From Isoetes taiwanensis (Eukaryota > Streptophyta > Lycopodiopsida > Isoetales > Isoetaceae), in assembly GCA_021234155.1 (NCBI GenBank), contig JAJEKV010000086.1, forward strand, positions 1,302,001 through 1,366,000: DNA of 64,000 nucleotides, in the 5' to 3' direction. Each line of letters starts with the position of its first letter. The stretch's first letter is position 1. The position numbers and the translations under genes are program-made. This document shows, piece by piece, positions 44,708-56,470 of this stretch. The notes under the pieces were generated by a model. The model was not told where the DNA came from, searched no databases, and was given only the letters and a program-made list of their open reading frames with translations.

Positions 44708-45150
44708 ATTAATCGTTGACGTATGGAATAGGTAGACATTATAGAGTTTGCAGGGGGATAAAGAGTTATAAATGTAATCACATCCAAAGATGTAATGTAG
44801 TGGAAGAGATTGGGTATGGAATATGTAGTTGAATTAAAGTGGCATGGTTTGCTTAGAAGTAGGAGTATTAGTTGGTATTAAGATGGTTTAGGATTTGTAG
44901 AAGAGAACAGATCCAATTCGTAGTCAACACAATTACAATTGGAGTATACTATAACAAAAATTAAAAGTGTGGTTAAATAAACGTGTGGAAATGTTACCAT
45001 TATTTGCACACGTATCTATATGAGCAATGATGCAAATGAGGGTGGGCATAAGATTAGACTATCAACTTGGGTTAATGTCCTTGCAAATTTTAATAGCGAA
45101 ATCGTGTTGACCAAAGATATAAATATGGATATTGGTAAAACAATGGAACG

Positions 45151-47344
45151 TTAGGATAGCAATGAATGTCTTTCATATGGCATGTTACATACTACAGTAG
45201 TTACACTTGGGGATGATAATAAAGTAGTAATAATCTCAAAAATAATAGTTCCCTGAGGCATTTTATTCAACTCTGTCAAGTGATAAATACAAACACATTT
45301 TGCAAATATATCAGAGGAACTAATGAACGTGGAATTTCCCCACACCAAAAAGTGAATCAAGGTGGAGGTGCCTTTCAAAAAGTGAATCAAGGTTGAGGTG
45401 TCCATTAATATTGGACAAACATTTGGATCTTAAAGTTCCATCAAAAGTAACCACGGCAAAAGAATCGTAAGAATATCCAAGTATTAAATCATCAAAGCCA
45501 ACGATCATCCAACTTTCTTCATCATGCTGTGACCACAAAGGTACAATGATCCTAAATTATATAAAATCAAGTTGATCAGGCCAGCACAATGTCACAAAAT
45601 CATAGCTCGACGGTTGTATATACTGATTGTAGGTAGACATAGTTGGACAGAAGATCTTGGATGACAGTAATCTTGAAATGAACATCGTGCCATCTCCATT
45701 CCAAAGAGACGTAAGCTATAATAGATAGGTTTTTTTGCTATCGCTTAAAGCAAAACTTAAGTGCCTATAAGGGTGATGTATGAGCCAATTATGGGATCTG
45801 CTCATGGATTCAATCCAGTCACCATTACAAATGCAATGAAACTTACCTATCTGCAACAACATGAAGTATGAACAGCTCCATCATTCTCCAATCTGCACTG
45901 GTCTGTTTCTTAAATTTAGAACTCTGTACTAAAACAAATATGATGATGTTTGCCCTATGAAACATAGCATCTGTGAAAATCCTCAAGTAATGGTAAAAGG
46001 CTAGTTCATTACCTCTATTGAGCTATGCAAAATGTATCAAACAGAACTTGGAAAATGCTATTAAAATATTCATAATGGTGCAAATGTAATTGAAAATGGC
46101 TATCTATTATAGTAGCTATCTATGTTCCTTGCCTAACTTCTTTTGTCGTAGAGTCTGCACAAAAAAACACAAAGATAAATAGATGCAAGATATAAAGCTA
46201 AAGCAAAGAATCGATTCCACTTTCTAATAAGCAATGCCAAAGCTGCAAAGTAGAATCTTCAATCAGAGAACTAAATTAAATCTATTCTTTTGCTATGCAC
46301 GTAAGATGAATCTGTTCCTTATATTTTTGACATCTTTGATGCATTTTACAGACCCAAGGCAGACTCACTGTATTGACGGATACTCAGTGCAAATATCGTA
46401 GTTGAAGTTGCAAGTTGTAGTGGAATATCCATGCAAGAGAAGATGTCCACCTCCTAGATATCATTCTAATTTACTGTGTTTGACCCTGTAAATGCCAAGT
46501 TAGTGAATCTATGCACGTGAAATCCAATCCTAACATGCAGTTATACTTGTTTGAGACAAATAAATATTTAATCAGCTAGCATTTGTCTTTTCCAAAGCAA
46601 GAGAGATCAAATTGTCATCTCTCTAAAAAGTGGGATAAACACCACAACTAATAATAGTCCTAATAAGTAGATCGCTAAATTAAATAATACAATACGCTGA
46701 AAAGGGAAAACCACCACGTACATTTTGACAAATGGCAGTATGTGTATGTCGTGATGCATTTGAGTCTTGAATAGTTGCATTTAAAATAATTCAAGTGCCA
46801 CCAGCACAAAAGATCCAAGTGCATATTCTTCATGCTCAGCAAGACCTGCAGTAATAAGAATGACTAATTAAGCAATTATGTCCCCTTGCAAAAGATATTG
46901 AAACGCAAAACAGATTTCTAAAAAATATTGAGATAAAGTTATATTCAAACCCAAAGAACCCGAAGATGGTGTTCCTGAAGATGGTGTTCCATAGTTAAGG
47001 CCTTTGCATGAGTTGTATTAGCTTTTTGAGAGCAAGTTATGATGGAGTAGCATGGAGATAATAGTAGTACATGCAACCTTATCTGCACAACATATTGAAT
47101 CACCTAAACCCTAAACAGAATGCTCTGCATAAAAACATAAAATGGAGACAAAATTGGGTTGATTTACCTGTCATTTGCAAACATCTGATCATGGTCACAA
47201 TGGGCTTTAACATATGCTGCAAGCAAAAAATGAAAGAGTTTGAGAGATAATATCCAGCAGAATTATGGGACAATGAAAGAACTAAACAAATATATAAAGC
47301 ATTCGAACAGTAAAAGCAAGATAGCATTAATAAAAGATTTGAAA
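45151..47344 (-). other. Unassigned gene debris within the Helitron
   Basis: Mostly AT-rich, intron-like DNA. A minus-strand frame at 45538-45390 (MIVGFDDLILGYSYDSFAVV then TFDGTLRSKC) and one near 46850-46790 (GLAEHEEYALGSFVLVALEL) look coding but are isolated. I cannot name them. Confidence 0.25.
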
Positions 47345-47458
47345 GGGCTTCTTTAAGATAGCCGTGTTGAGTAATCCTGCAAGCAAAGCATTCCATAAGA
47401 CCACATTCTGTTCTGGCATATGTTGGAAAAGCTCAAGAGAATTTTTGTATTGTCCTGG
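47345..47458 (-). pseudogene. Captured PPR-repeat fragment
   Basis: On the minus strand from 47458 the frame reads PGQYKNSLELFQHMPEQNVV then LWNALLAG, followed after a one-base shift by ITQHGYLKEALS. This is a pentatricopeptide repeat of the plant PLS type (LF..MPE.NVV.WNALI.G..QHG...EAL). These proteins bind organellar RNA. Only about one and a half repeats are visible, with a frameshift, inside the Helitron-like insertion, which fits gene-fragment capture. Confidence 0.7.
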
Positions 47459-49969
47459 CAAGAATAAGCTGCAATCAAAATGTTACATTAGAAGCTAAGC
47501 AGCTTGGCAACTTGAAGGATATATCCAAACACAATATACACATACATAGAACAATGTTGCTCATGCTCTTTTAAATAATCTATTTCAGAGAGGTGAAAAG
47601 CACATAAGGCTTGAGCAACAACAAAGACAAATGTATGCTTTTGGTATGTACAATGTTTATTAAGCACGGAATAGACCAGCCTATTTGAGATGAGAAATAG
47701 GACATTATTGCTATGCAAAATAAATAAGAATTTGTCTCTCCAGTAAAACCATAGATATGGTATATGATGCAAGAGTGCAAATTCTTTCCATTTCTTATGG
47801 CAAAACAAAGATCAAAGTAAAAGAACGAATGTCTTACACATTCTAAAGAGTAGTTAAAGAAACTATGGTTTTATAACCTGCTAATAGAACGAAAGGCATT
47901 AAAGGCGTGAACACTATGAAGAGCAATATAGAATAGATATTGCCACATACCTCAAGGTAGTTTACTTACATCAAAGCATAAATTTCTTCGTATGTGGATC
48001 CGCAAGAAAAGGATATATGTGAGGTGTGGTTCCCAAATGCAAATATTCACATCTTTTCAAGCCTCAAAAGAAAAAATAAAAGAATTAAATTGCAAACCTG
48101 CTTGTAGCAAAGCACCTATGCTCATTAGAATTAAATATCCCATTCTTCATCGAGTGAAAGCTTCTATTTTTGTTGCACAGTAAGAGTAAAAAAATAAAGC
48201 TCCTGCATGTACTAAAGAGAACCGCTTGCAGAATGCACTAAAAGAGAAAAGAAAACGAAAAAGAAAGTAGATACCTCACTTTACCTTTGAAGCCCGACCT
48301 TCTTCAAGCTTTCAAAGCCGCAATTCAAATTCCTGTACAAAAAGCTTATCTTCTAAGAGACAAATCTGCACATCCCCTTGCTCTCTACGAATCGGAAAGG
48401 AAGCTTGAAGGCACTTCTAGATGCAAAGTAAAAAAACGCAAGGGAAAACTAAAGCTAAGATATTCGAAACAAAATGAAACAACAAATTTGCACATATGGA
48501 ACAACAGGGCAAAGGAACAACCTAGAGCTTTGATCTGTGAGAATTTTGAGAGTCAAGATCTATATGCAAATGAAAAGCAACTTTCCATGCCTTTTGCACT
48601 TCGTTAAATAGCTATGAAAATCTTAGATCATGAGCATCCTTCAAGGATATTTTACAGTTCAGCTATTTTCAGCTCAAAGGCTATCTTCTCCTTCTTATAC
48701 AACTCATTTAGCTCACCTCCGAAAACTGAGATACAGGTTGCTCAAACAAAACGCAAAAGTGAAGAATGTAAACGTTTAGATCTGCACATGCTGGGCTTAC
48801 TTCAGAGCATTGTCCTTTGGCAAGACATCCTAACCTGCAGTACACCCAGAACCTTAGCATAAGAAATAAAGCATTCTTGTAGACGGATGTTCAATAGACA
48901 TGATGCAATTTGTATGCTTGATGCTTGCTAAGTAAGTATACTTTTGTCTTCTCAAGACCCAATCATGTGAGCAAGAGGACTAATAGACCAGAAGAAAACA
49001 CTACCAGATCAAAAGGCATTGGCCTGCAAGACGCCTGTTTGCTACCTGAATATGAAAGAAGAACATATTACCTCAGTTTCACCAATATTTTCACCAGTGC
49101 AAGTAGAACAGAGCTCCAACTATGAAACACCAATCCAATGCTGCAGAGCAGACATAAAAACCAAAGCTAAGCTTGTTTGTGAACATATATGAGCTCTGCA
49201 TTTATCTGCATCATGCTTCTAGAATGCAATAGACACAACCTGCAGAAAAGGACCCATATGTTTATTGCATTCTTTATAAAACATCTTTCTTTAAGTAATT
49301 TAAAATTGCAAGAGCCAAATCAACCCGCAACAAAATGATTCACAAATTAGATAGATGTAAGATACTTTTTCCAAAGAACACAAATTAGAGAATAGCAACT
49401 TCTGATATGAAGATCTGCTAAAGGTTGTGCTCTAGTGCAAGCAAATAAACATATAGAGAAAGAACAATAGAGCAGTGTAAAAATGAAAGAGGAGATATAG
49501 AGCAGTGGTGAAAACGAAATCCTTTTAGAACTCAAAATATGACAATCAACTGCTTACCTTCTCTAAAAAATAGACCTTCCAGAAATGGTATTCCTGGTAT
49601 TCGTTGGCTATGGAGGAGCCGTTTGCATATTAATAAAAGGGCATGGTCACGACGTCTATCCCTTGCCAAAACGTGCCTGTAAACGGAGTTGTTCTGTAGT
49701 GATGCAACAAAGCAGGTTTGCCACGCACAGAGAAGCAGAATATGGATGATTTGAAATACAAAATGGGAAACGTAGGAATAATAGAGTGGGAAATGGCGAG
49801 GTAGGAGCCGCAAGGGGGGAAGGGAACGCCGCATGCGGCGTAACATGCGGCATCCCCGGCTCGGAAACCAAAGCCCTCCCATTTTAAATAAGAAGATAAC
49901 AATCTTTCCCTAGAAAATTTCATTTGTTTTGGTCCATTTTGAGCATGTGTCGTCTTTCTCCACCATAGG
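47459..49969. other. Remainder of the Helitron body
   Basis: AT-rich DNA with many short CTGCAAG/TTGCAG-like junctions resembling intron ends. Only short frames; the 106-codon ones at 47488 and 48287 show no domain. The last ~100 bp before 49970 include a GC-rich patch with GCCGCATGCGGC (about 49829) and a second GCATGCGG. Confidence 0.35.
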
Positions 49970-51214
49970 TTAACCCTAGAGTACACATGCACCTTTGCAT
50001 TTGGCATGTGAGAAAAGATTGGTTGAGATGGTTGCACAAGAACATGATGAACAAGGAGATAAGAAACCATAAGGAGTTGGGCGAGATTATGTATGAAAGA
50101 AAGTGTCCCCTAGGTAGCAATGACTATGGAGGATTACAACGAGGCTGTTGGAGAAGACGCCTTGAAAAAGTTGGAGACCTTAAAAGGAAAGTACCCACAA
50201 TATCCAAAGTTGGCCTCATATATGAGTCAAGAGTGGACTCGCAATATTTTGATTGGGTCTCGAATATTTTCCCATTCCAATCAGGCACAAGGCACTATAA
50301 TTGCACTTTGGGATTTTCAAATCCCAACTGAAAGGCAGGAGGATAGATTGGCTACTTCACATGCTTGCTCATGATGTCGAGACCCACATGGCATACTCTA
50401 GGTAATTTGTAGAAGAGACTATATCTTGTTCTTGTATCCTTACGTATGCACTATTACTCCTTCATAGTGTATCATTTGTTGGCAATAGCGGGATGAAAGA
50501 TTGCAATAAACATATCACAAGACAAATTATAAAGTTGGCTATTCGAGGGGCCAGACGAATCCCAGATGATGCAGTCATGTTCGTCGACCTTGGAGGAGGA
50601 AAGGCTTATGTCCAAACTCTTGATCTGAACTGCCAACTCTACTTTGTGAATGGGGCACACAGGAATTAAGCAAGTTGTGATTGCCCATGGGGCGCCAAGG
50701 GGAACCTTTGCACACTAGGTGAAGGTTATCCAGCTAATGGATAGGTATAGGGACCAGGACCTCCTGAAAGTTATAGGGTCTGAATATGGAAATGCATGGA
50801 GCATTTGCACTATATAGACTTTGGGACACCTCTCAAGATATGCAACATGAGGCCGAGTTAGCCATAGTTAGTCTAGATGATGACATTAGACCTAGGCCAA
50901 AAGTTGGAATGACAATGGAGGATGCTAGGGCATCATTGAAATCTTGTGTTGCCACAGTTATGGTATGGGCCTCAAAGGATCCCAGCCTCCTCATAGCCAC
51001 AGAAGTGATGATGGGACAACTTGACACTAGACTTGAGAGGATGAATGAGCAGGAGGCCAATGACATAACCATAACGTCTCTGCCAGTGCTGAAGGCAGAG
51101 GAGGCATGTGGCACAGATCTCGCTAGACTAAAGCCACTCTTGGAAATACGGAAGAGGAAGATAAAGGATAAGAAAAAGAAATGGAAGGAATTGAAAATAA
51201 AGAACCTTGCCTAG
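49970..51214 (+). pseudogene. MULE-type transposase, C-terminal part with SWIM-like motif
   Basis: It resumes with MHLCIWHVRKDWLRWLHKNM, the C-x2-H/W block typical after the second Asp of MULE transposases. After a probable intron ending at CCCCTAG it reads MTMEDYNEAVGEDALKKLE and YPKLASYMSQEWTRNI. Further on, VQTLDLNCQLYFVN and CDCPWGAKGNLC (50676-50711) fit the start of a SWIM zinc finger; the following His is out of frame, and VKVIQLMDRY continues in the shifted frame. A last frame (50786-51214) ends in a Lys-rich tail. Stops and shifts make it non-functional. Confidence 0.65.
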
Positions 51215-51534
51215 ATGTATTTGTATCCTAAGTGTTCTATCAAGAATTGGAAAATAGAACTGGAAATGGAAATGTATGAATCAATGTAAGTTTAAATATC
51301 TTAGGTATGAATACCCTATGTATTTAGACACTAAGTTACAAAAACCTATGTATAAGTTCTCTATGGATAAGTACACTAAGTGTAAACACCTAAGACAATT
51401 ACCCCAATACAATATTGTATAAATATCATATGTATAGAAACCTTATTTACTATTATGCATTTACTATCAATGGCCATTTATCAACACGCCATCCCTTGCT
51501 TGAATGCACCATGTACAACATCAGCATCCCACGG

Positions 51535-51705
51535 TTATGGAATCATATATTATTCCATGGTATGGAATCAAACATTATTCCATGATATGGAATCACACAC
51601 GATTCCGCGGCATGGAATCACGTATTATCCACGATATAGAATCACACATGTTTCCATGGAAATCACACATTAGTCTATGGTATGGGATCACCCAAGATGG
51701 CAAAT
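51535..51705. repeat. Right GGAATCAC/ATTCC palindrome array
   Basis: ATTCCATGGTATGGAAT (51552-51568) and ATTCCATGATATGGAAT (51577-51593) are near-perfect palindromes, followed by three degenerate copies with GAATCACACA spacers. The repeat matches the left array at 42340-43080 and so marks the other side of the MULE-like element. Confidence 0.8.
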
Positions 51706-51725
51706 TTCATGGCATCAAATTAAAC

Positions 51726-52209
51726 TGATAGAACGCATTATATAAGAATGAAATTGGAGCACTGATGTGTTTAGTAATGCCCTTTCCAGTTGCATGCACT
51801 TGCATGCATAGAAACAAATACAAAATGCAATGAGACTAAAAACAGCTGGCATGCAAGTTGAATACCATAGTTTAGACAACTGATAACTTAAGTTTATATT
51901 ACCAACAAAGGCTTTCAACCTGGAAAACAAGGCTACCACACAAGGATTCATAAGCACAGAGGGATTCACATACAAAGGAATTCACAAACAGGCCGGCTTA
52001 AAAGAATGTTTGTCCAACAAAAATACAGTGCTTGTTTCATTCATTTTCAGCAGCTAGGTAGTGGAGGTGGAACTGCCCCATCTCCTCTGCGTAGAACATA
52101 TATTGAGTTAGTTGCAGCAGGAATGACGAAGAACATAAAACTAACAAGCACAAACGAGAATATACCTTGTTGCCAGACTAGTTACTTTGCAAGTAGTTGG
52201 GTCCTTGCA
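51726..52209. other. No gene recognised
   Basis: Between the right MULE array and the broken membrane-protein gene. On the minus strand it would be the 3' flank of that gene. No motif seen. Confidence 0.3.
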
Positions 52210-52774
52210 TCAGACAATTGGAAACACAAACTCGTCATCCCCTTCATCAAACTCAAATTCGTCCTTCTCTCCTTCGATCCACTAGAATGTTTGCACTAAC
52301 CCTTTGCAGAAAACCACTTCAGAATTGGAGTTCCATGAATGTAGGCAAATATATTCTTCCCCCAGTTCTTGTCAAACGTTTCATACCCAGGGATTCTTGA
52401 ACCATTTGAGACTTTTACAGGGACCCTGATGCATTCACAACTGTCTCTCCTCGGTACAGCGATGGAAAGTCGTGGTACCTCTTCAAAGCACGACTTCGAA
52501 GACGTTCATGTAGGTTCTCAAGCCTTCAGTCCTGGAGCGCCTCCCAAAACTGAGCTGAGCCACGAGGAACCCGTTGACTATAGCAATCGGTGGGGGTAGG
52601 GGAGGTCGCCATACCTGGAAGGCGACAACAGGTGTTAACAAGACCTCCATCATTTTTGAAAACACACATCCTTACCGAATGATAGAAAACTGAGTGACCC
52701 TTTCCAGATGATGATCGCACCAAAGATATTGCCAACAAGCAAGATGGTAGCACCAAATAGCCAGATCGAAGCAC
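52210..52774 (-). pseudogene. Fragment of an unrecognised membrane-protein gene
   Basis: Three exon-like blocks on the minus strand have consistent splice sites. Block 1 (52774-52676, AG before, GTAAGG after) encodes a clear membrane segment, IWLFGATILLVGNIFGAIII. Block 2 (52614-52301) continues in phase through FWEALQD, a TGA, then RLENLHERLRSRALKRYHDF, and after a frameshift VSNGSRIPGYETFDKNWGKN and TPILKWFSAKG. Block 3 (52281-52210) in one phase is strikingly acidic (EKDEFEFDEGDDEFVFPIV stop). I do not recognise the family. The stop and shift make it a pseudogene unless they are consensus errors. Confidence 0.45.
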
Positions 52775-53576
52775 CTGAGGACGTAGTTGAATAAAAACAC
52801 TATGATTGAATACGAAGAAGGCAAGCTGGTCCGGCAGGCTTTGGATAATACTATAGAATAGAATCACCCCCTATGGACCTAAATTTGGCCCTAAATTCTC
52901 TATCAGGCTATGAAGCGAACGTGACGCTCTTGCATTCACCCAACGTGTGTCACAAGCAGAGCTGATCAGAATGGCAGGAATTTGACTTGAGATAGCAATT
53001 AATGCTCGTGGCTAGCAATGATTACCTTAGTTATTCCATGACTTTGATTTACGAGCTGGTGATTCCACGGGGCAAGACAATGACAAATACCATTCGATGA
53101 ATCGTCGAGGTGATAATCGCTTATAGTGTCCATAAATATAATTTGATATTCAATTTCCAATATTACACCATGGCATATTCGACTGTAATTATTTCCTAAA
53201 ACCTAGGCATAAAACAAAACATTTTCTCGTTGAAATACATATACATTAAAATTTAAATGTTTTCAAATATAGTGGTGCCTGGAATTCTAGAGCTGGGAAT
53301 TCAAGAGTTGTATTCAGATGTAAAGTTAACTTCAAGGCCCATTGCTCCTCAAATGAGTCAGTAAGCAACCATTCTCGGACCAAACACCTCCTTCAAATGG
53401 AAGGTATTTTTCCTTGTTGGACATAGTCATATAAAATTTGTAGCATTACTGCAAAAATGGACCTTGTTTGGTTGATTTTAGTTTGCCAATTGGGAGCATT
53501 CAAAACCTGCAACAGCAAGAATTAGGACGAAATTGGACACAAACTGATTACATAATGATCTTTGGTGTTTCATAGA
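52775..53576. other. Unassigned; possible upstream intron DNA
   Basis: No frame with coding character. It lies upstream, on the minus strand, of the membrane-protein blocks and could be intron or flank. Confidence 0.25.
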
Positions 53577-54041
53577 TCAAGCAAGAACTTCTTGGTGAAA
53601 CATACTGTGTAAATTCCACAATCTTGAGTATTTTCCTGATGGGAGATGCAAAAGGACAAAGGGGTCGTTATGGTGGCTAAAGTATTCTAGTTTCCACCTC
53701 TTCATAATGTTATCAGACACAAATATGTGGCCAAAGCAATCAGATAAAAGCCAAATTCTATCGAAAAGGGGCACAATTGAACTTATAGAGTAAGAAAACA
53801 ATGTATATTGTGATGCATGCCTGACACTGAATCCAAATGCAGCAATGCTGGATACGAAGTTTGGAGTCCCCAGCATGCCTCTTGGTCTGAGAGCGATATG
53901 AATAGGCTCTAGTGATTGTTGCCAATGGAAAGTTGCAAAGCCAACTTTTAGGGTCCAATTGCCCACCAATGAATTGCAGATCGAATTGTTTACCTGCTGT
54001 GTACTGGGAAGTAATAGAAGCCCACATTTGGCATCCGCCAA
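53577..54041 (-). other. Unrecognised 154-residue open frame
   Basis: A single open minus-strand frame with protein-like stretches (FATFHWQQSLEPIHIALRPR, GMLGTPNFVSS). No domain recognised. No splice or start evidence beyond the frame itself. It may be a captured exon or chance. Confidence 0.2.
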
Positions 54042-54103
54042 TTCTGCCCACTAAATGGTTTGGGTGGGATTGAATTGGCAGACATAACATATGCACCCGA
54101 TTG

Positions 54104-54470
54104 TGATACAAATATGGTAGCTCGAGGATGTGATCTTGAATGTTAGTCTTGGTGGACTAGCATGCGTGCATAAGTTTGGCAAATTATTAGCAAGGCAAGG
54201 CAATTTACGGGCAAAAAAACCTTATAATGATGCTTAAATATAGTTGAGCCAAGATTTTGAAAGAAAAAAGGATTGAATGTACTCTTATAAGAAACTTTAT
54301 AGCTTTATAAGCACTTTTGGTACAATTTTTTTTAACTTCTATAGAATTCTAATTCAAATATCTCCTTGATAACCGTAATCTTGTTTGATAAAATTGTCAT
54401 TGCCTATCGCTTCACCATTGCCAGCAAGCCTCGCCATAATTCTGCCACTAGCACCGATTGATCCGTAACA
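54104..54470 (+). repeat. 5' LTR of the small element
   Basis: Begins TGATACAAATATGGTAGCTC and ends GATCCGTAACA. The first ~135 bp match 55601-55736 and a later part matches 56470-56600. Confidence 0.7.
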
Positions 54471-54472
54471 AT

Positions 54473-54485
54473 TGGTATCAGAGCC
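54473..54485 (+). other. Primer-binding site (initiator tRNA-Met)
   Basis: TGGTATCAGAGCC lies two bases after the 5' LTR and is complementary to the 3' end of plant initiator methionine tRNA. Confidence 0.85.
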
Positions 54486-55139
54486 TGGCTATTCTTGATG
54501 TTTGCAAGTCATCTGGTAGATGCTGGAGATTGCAAACTGGAATAAAAATCTGTATATACTGAGAAATCAAATGATTTCTCTCTAAGAATATAAATTTATA
54601 TCTTCGTGATTTATTCTTACCAATCTGATCCCATTAAAAGAAAAGAAGCATTTCCGAGTAATCCTTGAATATAAGTATGACGAATTTTTTTTGTTGCACA
54701 ATACAGCTTGCCAGAAATATAGATACAAATTTATTAGTTATAGGTGAATTGGAATTAGCAGTGTGAATTGATCTATGCTACCTGACCAATCCATTTCATT
54801 TTGCCAAAATGGATCTCCTTCAAATCAAGCCTAACCAAAACCGACAATCCATCTCCTTGGTCAGGATGGATCTCTAATAAAACTCTTCTTCTATCTACAG
54901 TGGACGAATCTATTTCTATCCAAGCTAATCCAAAGACTAATCAATGTAAACTGCATCTTTTATGAGTCCATTGCTTCTAATTGCTGGTAATTAGAGTTTG
55001 TTGGTAAGTAATTGTAGTTATATGGATGAGAGGAATATGTTAAACGTTTATGACGTGGTTCGTATCTTTAGAGAAAATGTGGATCAATTTTATGATTGTA
55101 TTGTTTCATTATGATGATTGATCGTATCATCAATATTTG

Positions 55140-55560
55140 TGTAATATTATGGTTGGTGCCACAAGTATTTGATATTAATGGATGACACAAAAATTTTTAG
55201 ATTGGTGTCTAAAATTTTGAGCAGTAGTTGGTGCTACTGGATGAGGTTGGTGCTTCAACAAAAATCCATGAATCTTTTCTCAAGCCTTATACATTCTTTG
55301 AATTGAGAAAACTTATTGTTTAGTGAGTATAAAAAACGTTATTAATGTACTCCCACTTGGTAGATCAATTTAATCATTTTAGTATCTTAACTTAAATCCT
55401 TAGCCACAACAATTGTGATTGTAATGATTAGTTGGTGCTATTTGCGAGATCACAATCCTATCCTTCATATCATAAAATGGATTGAGTTGGTGCTCATATA
55501 CAAACGGAATGAGTTGGTGCTTAAGAGATGCAAATTGTTGGTGCTTAATTTGTAGTTTAC
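55140..55560 (+). repeat. Dispersed 9-mer GTTGGTGCT/C repeat
   Basis: GTTGGTGC(T/C) occurs about eight times in 420 bp (near 55150, 55218, 55242, 55431, 55485, 55510 and 55537) within the internal region of the small LTR element. The function is unknown; it could be a protein-binding cluster. Confidence 0.6.
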
Positions 55561-55600
55561 AGATACAACTGAGGTTAGTTGCTTCCAAAAATAGAAGAAT

Positions 55601-55736
55601 TGATATAAATATGATAGCTCGGGGATGTGGTATTTGATGTTAGTCTTGGTGGACTAGCATAGGTGCGTAAGTTTGGCAAAATATTGGCAAGGCAAGGCAA
55701 TGTAATGGCAAGGAAACCTTATAATGGTTTTGGTTA
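55601..55736 (+). repeat. 3' LTR of the small element, first part
   Basis: TGATATAAATATGATAGCTC onward follows a purine tract and matches 54104-54240. It is cut by the non-LTR fragment and a GAAA simple repeat. Confidence 0.7.
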
Positions 55737-56470
55737 AATAAAATCTTTAAGACAAGATTAGTTTGAAAGAAAGAAAGAAAGAAAGAAAGAATGATTTTTA
55801 TCGTCCATTGAGACCAACCAGCCTATGGGACCCAGAAGGAGCGCATCAAACTTATTATTGTCCGAGTTAAAAAACCCCCGCCTCGAAGGGTTTTCGAGGG
55901 AAAAACCGTGGCAGTAATAAGAATGCTATCAAACTGTACAAGTATACAACATCGTGAAATAAATGTATATATACATGTCAAGTGTGTGCCCGAGATAGCT
56001 GATCTCGCATGTCCATAACCTCCTGAAGGTATGATCCCAGCACCCGTATAGAAGCCGTGCTCAATGTCACATGTAGCAGCTGGCCAGGCCTGACCAACTC
56101 AGCATAGCGCGTCCGGATTTGATCATATGCTGGGCAACTTTGAAGGGTATGAGATTCATCCTCAATGGACAGAGCCTGTCTTGGCTCACCAATCCATCTG
56201 CCCATCTCAATTCAAAGATGGTGTGCTCCTGTACGAATGGAGGCAATGAGCCTGCGCCTTTTGATGGGCAAGTAGGTACGCAAGTAGCATTGTAGGCCTC
56301 GTTCCAGTGTGCTGTCTTGACCTGTTCAAGGGCACTGTCATCTCAAAGTTTGCTGAGGAAGCAAGCGTCAAGATACTGCCTCAAGCTATGGCAATCTGCC
56401 TCTATTTGCACATGTATGCACCTGTGCTCCTACACATTCCATCTAGCCAACCATTGAACTCTCTTTTCCC
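55737..56470 (-). pseudogene. Non-LTR reverse transcriptase C-terminal fragment
   Basis: On the minus strand, about 56290-55978 reads YLPIKRRRLIASIRTGAHHL and then MGRWIGEPRQ and EDESHTLQSCPAYDQIRTRY. This is the zinc-finger-like region at the end of non-LTR reverse transcriptases. The copy is truncated at its 5' side and ends on its 3' side near a (TTTC)n tract (plus-strand GAAA repeat at 55770-55790). It differs from the two L1-type LINEs in this window. It sits inside the 3' LTR of the small LTR element. Confidence 0.6.

Larger units (their letters stand above)
44679..49969 (-). mobile_element. Helitron-like insertion (5.3 kb, non-autonomous) inside the MULE transposase
   Basis: Read on the minus strand the 3' end is a perfect hairpin GCCCGGC-ATC-GCCGGGC, eight bases, then CTAG followed by host T. 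This is the canonical Helitron 3' structure (hairpin then CTRR, T after). On the other side, deleting 44679-49969 joins AAGA to TTAACC, restoring an A|T insertion site and the transposase reading frame (IKK then INPRVHMHLCIWHV). The 5' end reads CCTATGG rather than the usual TC, so it is degenerate. No Rep/helicase coding was seen. The body carries intron-rich gene debris including a PPR fragment. Confidence 0.6.
42190..51725 (+). mobile_element. MULE-like DNA transposon with palindromic end arrays, split by a Helitron-like insertion
   Basis: A transposase with MULE-type motifs (43808-44678 and 49970-51214) lies between two arrays of the same short palindromic repeat (ATTCCATnnnATGGAATCAC). 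The left array is at about 42340-43080 and the right at 51535-51705. Both arrays also share ATCACCC(n)AAGATGG. The edges are provisional. GTTTAAGTGATTCCAT at 42191 and the inverse of ATGGCATCAAATTAAAC at 51709-51725 could be degenerate inverted ends, but I saw no 9-bp target duplication. Confidence 0.55.

Noticed and set aside
46410-46425. AAGTTGTAGTG as a CACTA right end
   Set aside because: It is inside the Helitron body, lacks the matching flanking triplet and subterminal palindromes, and is only a partial match.
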